From: Zonotrichia leucophrys gambelii
Taxonomy: Eukaryota > Chordata > Aves > Passeriformes > Passerellidae
Reading direction: 5' to 3'
Length of the DNA: 64,000 nt
NCBI RefSeq assembly: GCF_028769735.1
Contig: NC_088171.1
Coordinates: 91,434,912-91,498,911 of the forward strand
The notes under the pieces are model-generated. The model ran no database searches. It had not been told where the DNA came from and was given only the letters and a program-made list of their open reading frames with translations. Positions 55,070 through 64,000 of this stretch are shown here, one piece after another. Every line of letters starts with the position of its first letter. Positions within the stretch are counted from its first letter, which is position 1. The position numbers were made by a program, and so were the translations under genes.

Positions 55070-57671
55070 TTCACCCATTCAGCAATTTATTATGCACCCA
55101 GGCAACTTTCAGATCAGATGTCTCCTATCTGCTCCCCCCTCTCTCCCCTGTTTCCCTTCTGAACACCTTCTCCTCAGGCATGTAATCAAAGGTTTGGCTC
55201 TCTCACTGTTGCCATAAACTACATCTGCTCCTGAGTCAGGTTCTCTGTGGTTGTGGACTCTGGAGCCAATGTAGTGAGTCTCTTTTCAACTTCTCAGCAA
55301 AGGTAATTTGGCCTTTTGGGTTGATTATTTGATTTGACCGTGAAGGAAGGTGAGATCTGAAACTTTCTTTCCTGGATTTTGTTTGCTTCTTTTAGTGGAA
55401 AAAATAACGATTAAAAAAAAAACACCTGTCACTAAACTGAAGGAACTGTGGATTTTGTGTAAATAAGTCCTGAAAGGGTGCTGGTTTCCAAGCCTTTCTT
55501 CACTTCATAACCCTTACAGAGTACATTTCCTTCTCAACATTTATCTACTCCTTTTGTATTGTAAGTATCTGATAAAATTGTACCAGAATTTTCTGTTATT
55601 TCTGGCTTCCCTCCCAGATCCAACTTGTCCTAAATGAACTTCTATTCCAAAAGAATACAGTCACTAAAGGAGCAGTGAGGTGTGTATTCACCATATCTGC
55701 ACAGACCTTCCAGCTGAACCCACATGAAACACACATAAACCATTTTATTGCTTGGGTTAGGAGAATTTTTTTCCTCTGGACCTGTCAGCCCAGAATTCCT
55801 GTTTACTTTGAAACAACCAGATCCTGCATTTTTGTTTTATTTTTCTGCACACAGTTGCATGTCTAACAGAAATATGAACTCAAGTACAACCCTGAGTTCC
55901 CTAATTCCTATTGAAACAGATGAGAAAATATTGCAGAAATTAGTGTCTGTGAACTGATCCAAATAAGCATTTAAATGTTCTTCTTTCCTCCCCCTCATTC
56001 CCTGGGTGCCTCTCTCTCTCATTTTCTCTTTTCATTCTTTTAGCTGCCTTCTTTCCAGATTACTCCTTTCCTCTTTATTCATTCAATTTTAACCTACTAC
56101 ATCTCTTAACTCAGACTTTGCCATTGAAAGCTTCCTCTTTCAAGGAAAGATGTTTGTTTTTCTCTCCTCTCCTGAGGATACACCTGTTCTTGGTTAACTA
56201 GAGTACTTCCCTTTCTGCTACTGTACCTCTGCATGCACCAATTTTGCCCAGCTGAGTGTTCTATAATGTGGTTCTACAGAAAAATTATTAGGATCATTGC
56301 TACAGTTTCTTCCTAACTGTTGGAGCTTTGAAGTGGATCATATTGCTAAAAAACAAGCTGTAAGACATATCCCCTGTTTTGTTGATGAAATATCTATGTC
56401 CAATACTGATCAAGTTTTTATCAGCCTCTGTAACTGTATTTTCTTTTTCACTTGCCTTCAGTGGGTAACTGAATGTAGTTAACACTGAGGCATAAAGATG
56501 TGCATCCATTACTGGGAAGTCACTCTCCTCACATAATTTTTAAATCTTAAAAATAAAATATAAATAAAAAGCTAAGAAAATAAATTAATCTTTGGCTAAT
56601 TAACAATGCATATTCTTAATAGAACTCCAGCATAAATGTTCATACCTGCAAAAAATGCTTGTTCAGAGACAATTATAAAAGGGCACCCTTGCCATAATTG
56701 CAGTATCAAAAGTGCAATTTTTGGTGTTGGAGCAAACAAAGCACTTGCTTTCCAGACTGCTCTGCTCAGTACAATGGTTCAGGCAGATTCAAACCCTGCC
56801 ATTACCCTTCTCTGAGGCACTTCACCTGAAAGCTCTTCCAGCCATTGACAATTGTCTGGACCCAATTGTCACTTCAACTTAAACTTTTATAGAAGCTTAA
56901 CAACTTCCCTGGGCCCTTGATTCATGTGTCAGCCTTCAAATATGTCTTCTTGTGCTGAAAAAAAACAAAATACAAAATATTTTATCTCCTTTAAACTGAG
57001 AGCCCCAAAATAAACAGCAGAAAGAAATGTCTCATATGACAGCCTATCTCCCACAGAAAACAGAGCTGTGAAGTGCGTAGACAGATGGCTTCTGCAGGCA
57101 AAGCATATTCTCAATGTGTGATAAATCAGATTTTTTATAAATATTCTTGTCTCTTTTTTAAAAAAAACTGCTGTTATATAAAGGTTATTATTAACTGTTA
57201 AAGAATGGGCTATCGATTTCATCCTCAGTGCTGAATGGGAGAAGATCATCATTCACTTGAGACTTCTCACTGGCAAGGCTCTCCTGAGAGGCAATCAAGA
57301 GTGGTTTGTTCTCCAAAAAATATTCTTTGGAGGTGACACACAGGTAATACATTTTCAGAGTCAACCACCTTTGACAGTTTTAGCTCTGTTCTTTCCATTA
57401 ACATGTATGTTTTTACTATTAGAGTACAAACATCTGACACATACGAAAAAGGTTTTCTTCCCTAGAATACAGAATTTCCACTTCTCACTGTTATCTGCTC
57501 CTCCCAACAATAGTGAATAAGTGATATTTTAGGGTATTACATTTTATAGTGCTTATCTTCTTCCCTTTACTCAAGTTTCCTCTATTACTGCTGCATATTT
57601 TCCATTTATCAAACTTAGCTCTTCACAGTACCAAGCAAACACATGCACTCCCTTTAGTGTGAAATTTTGCA

Positions 57672-57701
57672 CAATTAAATTATTGTCTAATAATTTAATT
57701 G
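57672..57701. repeat. Perfect 13-bp AT-rich inverted repeat with 4-nt loop
   Basis: The arms caattaaattatt (57672-57684) and aataatttaattg (57689-57701) are exact reverse complements around gtct. The composition is AT-rich, so it is less surprising than the 61.35-kb hairpin. Confidence 0.9.
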
Positions 57702-59785
57702 AGTTGAGAAACATGGAAAATCCACACTGTTAAAAAGCTGAATTACCTGGATGACTCTGCTCTGTAATGATGAATGCAAGAGAAGCTAACATTTGTATTT
57801 TCCCACAAGAAGCTCACTTTTCTGCTTTTTTTCTGTCCAAACCTAGGACATTAATTGTTTTATCCCACACTGCATACTCAGAAAGTAGAACCCAGTTGAC
57901 TGTTTTCCCTTCTTTTCCTGTTCTTAATTGTCCCCTTGGTGCTCTAATACATTTTGAAAGAGCCATGTCTGCCTCTGTAGCTGGGGGGAACTGTCAGACT
58001 TGACACACTGCTGAGCTTCTTCCCTTTAGCAAGCCAAGTCAGGTCATAGATTGGGAGAAAAAAATTTAAAAATCAAACCACATTTGGGAAAATTTGTTAC
58101 TGAGACTTCACTTTGGCAAAGAGAAAATCCTGAGCCAGGTCTGAGTGAGAAGCCAGGAAGAAATGTGGCAGAGAAAGCAGCATAAAAGAGAAGTGCTGTT
58201 AAATCTGTTGTGGTGAACACAGTTAATGACCATGGTCAAGCAAGGTCAGTGTTTGTCAGCAACATTCAGTGGGTTCAGATGAAAAGCCTCTCACCAAAGA
58301 CAGAAATAGTTCCTGACCTACAAGTCTAACCTGGAAGGGACAGGGCCCATCCCTCGCTGTTGCAAATGTAAGTGGTTTTGTTAATTGTGCTCTCCATTCT
58401 ACTGGGATATTGGTTTTGTGTCTTCTGCATCATCATTTGTATGAACTAATCATCATTAAGCTTCCACCTGATTTCAGTGGTGAAGGTTCAAGCAGTGCTT
58501 GGATTAAGATTTTAAATCATGACTTTTCAGCTAAGAACAAGGTGTACCAGTCAATGGCAAGCTTGCTGCAATAGTCAAGCTGTTGTAGGAATCCAAATCT
58601 CACCTGTAACCTTTCACATAGATAAAAGTCTTATCTTAAATTTTTTCACAACTTTAGTGGTCTTTTATAGGTCAGGGGAGTTGTACATAAGGTTATGTAG
58701 TAGCATTGTATAGTAAAACAGAATCTGACAAACATCACCTGCCACTAAGCTGAATTCCTTTCCTTATCTTTTTTTTTTTTTATTTTATTATTAAGATCCT
58801 GGAATATTATGAGAAGGATAGTGCCTTTCTTGTTTTTGGTGCACACAAGGAGAAAAGCAGCTGGGAGCACAGAAGTGAGAACTAGGAAAAATATAGACAA
58901 AGAAGAGCAGCAGTGGTGCTGCCTGTTTATGGTAACTGGAAAAAGTGAATGAAAGACATCTACAGATTACAATTGCTTACCTTGAGTGAAACACATATAT
59001 TTCAGTGTGTGGTTTAGGCTTTTTAATAGGCTTATTTGTTATAAAGCAGTAATAGAATTCTGTCAGTGCATGCAGGACTTTTCTCAGTGGCAAATAATCC
59101 TGTACCAGTTTTCTGAAGAGCTGTCACAACCAAAATAGGGGTATTTTTGCAAATAGTTAATCTTACACTTTTGCCTTCACTCTATGTTTTGTCATACTCT
59201 TTTAATGTTACATTATCTGCTTTGCAGCCTTTGAGGGAGGGCTCTGGTGGCCTCTCTATACCCAGTGTAGCTAGAATATTTGTCTAATTCACATTTAAAT
59301 TACACCATAGTTTGCACCTCTGATATTTAAGGAAAAAAAAATCAAAATTATCTTTCATTGTTTGTTTGGTATTTCCTTCTGTTCTGTCCTTTCCTATTTT
59401 CAAGTTTCATCTTCTGAGAAGAAAAAGACTTGTACTTTTCCCTGGGAAATTTAATAGTACTTATATTTTGTTCATAAATCACTTCCCTTTGATCTGCAGA
59501 CACTTAGGTTTCACTGGTTATTTCCGTCACACCTGAAATTCTGCATCTGGGCATACTCCATGTAAGTGGATGTTCACCACCATGCTGGGTCTCAGGCCCT
59601 CCTCTGCATATCCCCTTTAGGCATTGGATCTAGTACCTAGCTGTAAGAGCAGGTCTGATACATACAAGCAGTATAAGTTCATCTGAAAGCATACCTTGGT
59701 TAAAAAGTAGGGGAACTGTTCTTGGTTCAGCCACTCCAGCTGGGGTATGCCCCATCAGCCTTCCTTTTGTACTGTCCTGCCTTTC

Positions 59786-60738
59786 TGTCGCTATAGGACA
59801 CGAAAGAACACAAGGGCACACACTTTTCTCAAGGTGAAGAAAATGGGAAGTTTATTTTCTGACTCCAACATTTATAGTTTTCCAAAAGTGACAGTGCATT
59901 GGAGGGTGACAGTGCCACCTCTCCAATCACACTGGACAAACCAACAGTCCATCAACTTTCTTCTCCTCCATAAAGGAATGCAAAACGATGAGTTATTTAC
60001 AGAAAGTGTGTGAGAAAGTTCGCTACAAGAATGTCAACATCAGAAGGCTTAGAAAATCTTAAAAAATCAGGGTGACATCTTTCCCTTTCTCCTTGTAGCC
60101 CAACACAACAAGATGGTTTCTGTGAGGACCAGCAGCAATTTCTGCAGCTGTAGGTGTGGGGCTGTAGTTTCTGGGACTGTAGGTGTGATGGTGGTTCAGC
60201 ATCTCAACATCTTCAGTTCCCTGTGTCCTCAGCAAGACATGCATTAGACAGCTGGGGGGTTCCTACAGCTGCACTATCCAGGTGTCCCAGTCCAAAAACA
60301 TTGGACTAAACTCTCCACAGATTTGGCCTGAAGCTAGGAAGCTGGTTTTCTCTACTGGAGAAACTCTGGTGTGTGGCTATCTAGCATAACTCCTCCCCTT
60401 CTAGGAGTCCAAAGCCAAAGGAGGGTGTGATTTCAGACATACCTCTCTTATTAGTTTTGTACTTGGAGCAGTGGCTCACTGCTCAGCGTGCTGCTGCTTT
60501 CAATCTCATTCAGAAGAGTGCTAAGGAGAGTGCAAGCAGCTGACACATCTTGGTGGATTGCACTTCAAAAGAAGATGCCAACCACTTCAAAGTCAGACAC
60601 CACAATGCCAGGTCTCACACTGTGTCTGCATCCTTTTGCACAATTGAACTTTACAATTTTAATTTTAATCTTTTAATCTGCCACCGTCAGAAAGCACTTA
60701 AATCATCTCTTTCATCTATTGGGCCTTGCAGAAATGCA
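59786..60738 (-). mobile_element. Probable third LTR, antisense; far end uncertain
   Basis: The left edge reads tgtcgctataggacacgaaa, a typical LTR terminus when read on the - strand (ending cctatagcgaca). A polyadenylation signal aataaa on the - strand lies at 59851-59856, about 65 bp before the end. The five bases ctttc before the left edge (59781-59785) recur at 60739-60743 after atgca, which would give an LTR of 953 bp with TG...CA ends. The sequence between is not obviously ordinary intron. The ends are only a minimal TG/CA, with no longer inverted repeat, so the right boundary could be wrong and the element may be shorter. Confidence 0.5.
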
Positions 60739-61350
60739 CTTTCATGCTAAATGACTTCACTCAGTCCATTTCTGCACACAGCGGGTCCAGTCCTCAGCTC
60801 AGTAATCAGGCACGCTGGCAAAAAGGTAGGGCAGGTCTGGGCTGCCCTTGGACAAGCAACTTGGACAAGCCAATGAGCTCCAGGATGCTGAATTCCCTGG
60901 CTGGAATGCTGTTTCCTTGCTGAGCCATGGTTAATTGTCACTTCCCACCTCTGCTCCCTCAGTGTGCTTGGGCTTTCCTCTGCGTGCTGGTCTTGGCAAT
61001 GTCAGAGATGGCAATGGTGACCCTACACAGCATCAAACATCCTCCCAGACCACTCCACAGCTGGAGATGTGTCACTTTTCATAAAGTGTCTGCTCTCAGC
61101 AGTCTGCATCTTCCCTTGTTATAGTTTACTTTTAAACAGCTTTTAGACATACTATTAATATAGATATTTTAAAAACACATTTTCTTGAAGTTTATTCTTT
61201 TTAAATTCTTGCAGGCAAGTATCCAGGACACATGTCATACAACTGTGCTAATTGTTTATTTCTAGATTCATTACTGCAGTCTTGTCCATCTTAGCATCCT
61301 TTCTCTTGTTACAGTGCACTTCCTATTTCATCCACTGTTCTGGTTCTGAG

Positions 61351-61403
61351 AGAAGAGTCACAATGGGAGAACCATGTGTGGAAGTTCCCATTGTGACTCT
61401 TCT
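61351..61403. repeat. Perfect 18-bp inverted repeat with 17-nt loop
   Basis: The arm agaagagtcacaatggga (61351-61368) is the exact reverse complement of tcccattgtgactcttct (61386-61403). Outside a 3-nt bulge (61348-61350) the stem can extend by four more pairs (ttct at 61344-61347 with agaa at 61404-61407). It is not AT-rich simple sequence, so a match of this length is not expected by chance. It has no recognised transposon ends. Confidence 0.95.
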
Positions 61404-61806
61404 AGAAGTCTATTGTCCCCATTAAAACAAGTAGAGGGATGAAGATTTTGTTAATATTTCACTAAAAATCTTTATCCACTCATTATCCAGTTCATAGTCT
61501 TCAGAGTTCTACTATTAACATTGAGTTTCTGACCTGCAGAAATTTTTATGGGCATTGGTATTACAGGTATCTGAGGATAGTTTTCTTTTATATCCTGCTG
61601 TATTTCATGTCCTTAATCATCCTCTGCAAGTTGAGTCTGCTTTCCTTTTGTGGGTAAAGTAACACTTCACAATCTCATATCACCTCGAAATTTGGTACAA
61701 ATTTTTCTATAAAACCATTAAGAAGTACATTATTAATTCAAACAATTTTAATTTTCTGTGACAGGCAATACCACACACTTCAGAAGATGGTGTGAAATTT
61801 TCACTG

Positions 61807-61818
61807 ACACACACACAC
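61807..61818 (+). repeat. (AC)6 microsatellite
   Basis: Six ac units are followed by an acaaac-type run. Confidence 0.9.
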
Positions 61819-64000
61819 AAACAAACACATCAAGCTGTTGTGTACCCATAGTGAAGTTTTATTCCTTTGCTACAGCAATCTGTGCCTGACTTATGGCTGC
61901 AGTATCCTGTGTCCATTCCTGCTGAACTTGCAAGAAGGTCACCTGAAAGTGTTTAGTTCCCTTGCCTTACTGAAGACCAGTGATGGCTATGTTCCTGCTT
62001 CTTTTCAACTCCCAGGATTTTGTCATCTCAGTAACCTCTTTTAGTAGATTTTTCTTCTTCTGCACCCCACTACCCTCTACACGCACAATTTTCTGCAGAG
62101 ATTTAAATGTTATTTTGACAGTGCAATTGCTGGGTTCTGAATGAAAATACAAATATTTTCTGGGAGATTAACTGAACTTCTGCATTCTTTGCATGAAACC
62201 ATACTTGACCACACAGTAACAAAAGTTAAAGGGTACTTCTGAACCATTTCAGCCATCTTTTACCACAAAAAAAAAAAAAAAATTAAAGGGAGAATGAGTA
62301 CTAAAAGCTAATTTTCCCTAGGAATGAAAAAGCCACAAAGATCAATAGTTCCTGGTCAAAGGGAGTACCGACTGAAGAAAAGGATTAAACATGAAGCAGA
62401 TTTTTAGCTAATGGTGTCTAAGGAACCATTTTTTTCCTCTAACCTACAAATCAAAGACTGCCTGTGCTAATAATAGCAAACTAACTCTTTCAAATTCAGC
62501 AATTAATTTTTTTCTTAATGGAATGATGAGTATGTGTTTTGCTGAAAAAAACCCTTGTTAGTTTTAGTGTAGACCACATAACCTTGTGATATTTTGAATA
62601 TTAACTGCCATAAAAATAAAATGCAGGAGGTTTGGTTGGTTTAGTTTTAGCTCAAACAATACTGTTTATCAAAGACTTACACTTTTATTTTTAATTTTCA
62701 AAAGCCAAAGATTTTAAATTCTCTAAGCAGTGGAAAAAAATGGGAGGCAATTACTCATTTTAAAATCTTGATATTATTTATAAACATTCTCTACATATGG
62801 GAATTATGCTTCATAGCTGTGAATGTATTTCTTTATATTAGTATTCTAAAGAAAAAATGGTTACAGTTATTATTATGGATATTTTAAGGCCAAAAATGTA
62901 TTCTCAATGCTGATTTACATTTCTTTAAAAAACTAAAATACAAATAGCATGAAACAGTAGGCTGAGAACCAACTGCAGCCATTTAAATGCATGTGCTAGG
63001 AAAATGTTATTTGATTTAACAGCTAAAGATGTTTCCTTACCAGAGACAGATCTAATAAGAGCTTAGAGGAAGTGAGGCTAAATTCAGATAAAGCTTATGT
63101 ACTGAGGGTAGGATGTCTCTGTGAGCAGCAGTCTCTGGCAATAACACCAATTTCTTTGGATGGAAAAGGGAAGATAGAGGTGGCCTTGTGGCACAGGGAA
63201 GGGAGGGTGCTCCAGTCAGTGCCTGGTGTTTCACTCAGACCCTGTGAGCTCATCCCTCAGCACGCTGCTGATGTGCTGCCTTCAGAGAGCATCATATCCC
63301 TCCTCACCAGCCAGAAACACTGGAGCTGTAGATGGGCTCAGGCAAGGGTGGCTTTGGTCCTCACAGAACTGTAACCAACCACCCTGAGCTGCAAGTTTTC
63401 AGTAAGATAGTAGAACAGAAAATTAGATCAATATGCATTTAATTGGATCCTTTCACTTAACAAGCCCAGCTTTCTTTGGGTTCATGTAGATGATGGTAGA
63501 GATGGCTCAATATATTTTCTAGCAGTTAATAAAACCCCAAAATTAAAAAATCTTATAATATACTACTCACTGTGTAAGTTAGTGACCACCACCACGGTAA
63601 CACATCACTAGCAATCTAAGCTACATGTTTTACAGTTTTTTCACCAGTTGAAAGTTATTGTTTCAGTAACAAAAGGCTAATTAACACCCAGTGTTCTTCA
63701 CAGAAGCATTTTGTGAATGTTATTGAATGAGTTCTGACAAAACCAAAAAAAGAAAACTATTATTTCCAGAAGGGTGTGTTTATGGACAGAGAATGTTAGT
63801 GAATTCTCTCAGATGTTAGAGAATTGGCTACAACACCCAGATTACATAAGATAGGATGGGTTATTTTGGTTCAGAATGCAGCTGCCTATTAGTTACACAT
63901 AACACCTTTCACTATTATTGTGCCCAAGTTTTTCTTGGGATCCTGTCTAGATGCCTGCCTAAAAATGTCCCTAACTGGCTAAGGAGGATATGACTTTAGT

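Larger units (their letters stand above)
30271..64000 (+). other. GABBR2: GABBR2 intron, at least 33.7 kb (3' end outside window)
   Basis: The intron opens with donor gtatgt. I looked for the next expected coding segment (rest of extracellular loop 2 and TM5, beginning around PDPAGRDIS) and found no candidate, so the window appears to end inside this intron. It holds a SINE, an antisense LTR at 41654-42412, a probable antisense LTR from 59786, CR1 pieces near 46250, 49547 and 51515-52655, several simple repeats and several inverted repeats, all listed separately. The stretches at about 30300-34190, 34340-38150, 38350-41650, 42420-46250, 52660-59780 and 60740-64000 otherwise look like ordinary intron. 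Confidence 0.85.

Noticed and set aside
63072..63374. 100-codon plus-strand frame in a GC-richer patch
   Set aside because: No family signature. An overlapping minus-strand frame of 60 codons shows the stretch is simply stop-poor.

Overview
This window is vertebrate nuclear DNA from a bird, most likely a songbird (passerine). The evidence is fragments of chicken-repeat-1 (CR1) LINEs, a tRNA-Ile-derived SINE with a CR1-like tail resembling the passerine TguSINE1 family, and avian-type endogenous retrovirus LTRs. Typical bird intron sequence, AT-rich with long homopolymer runs, surrounds them. There is no operon structure, no bacterial gene and no CRISPR array.

The only gene I can support is GABBR2, the GABA-B receptor subunit 2, on the + strand and incomplete at both ends. 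Four coding exons are visible: 1351-1501, 1989-2121, 14682-14789 and 30148-30270. They splice in frame (515 nt, 171 complete codons after the two bases that finish a codon begun upstream). All internal boundaries are GT-AG. Together they encode the end of the extracellular linker, transmembrane helices TM1 to TM4, the first two intracellular loops, the first extracellular loop and the start of the second. The Venus-flytrap domain lies upstream of the window. TM5 to TM7 and the cytoplasmic coiled coil lie downstream.

Layout: 1-1350 is the end of an upstream intron. A short 487-bp intron separates the first two exons. Introns of 12.6 kb and 15.4 kb follow. After the last exon at least 33.7 kb of intron runs to the window edge, where I see no further GABBR2 exon.

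The introns hold most of the other structure. An LTR at 26645-27978 has a GC-rich core and a 5-bp target-site duplication (GGTGG). An antisense LTR at 41654-42412 has a 5-bp duplication (CTTCT). A probable third antisense LTR starts at 59786. There are four CR1 pieces, the longest at about 51515-52655, and one SINE at about 34196-34336. There are also short tandem duplications, simple repeats and several inverted repeats, the best being an 18-bp perfect inverted repeat at 61351-61403. A candidate regulatory cluster with two RFX/X-box-like palindromes lies near 38170-38264.

I did not find a convincing previously undescribed system. The items worth a second look are the 18-bp hairpin, the paired X-box motifs, the structured LTR core and a few protein differences in the GABBR2 transmembrane exons.
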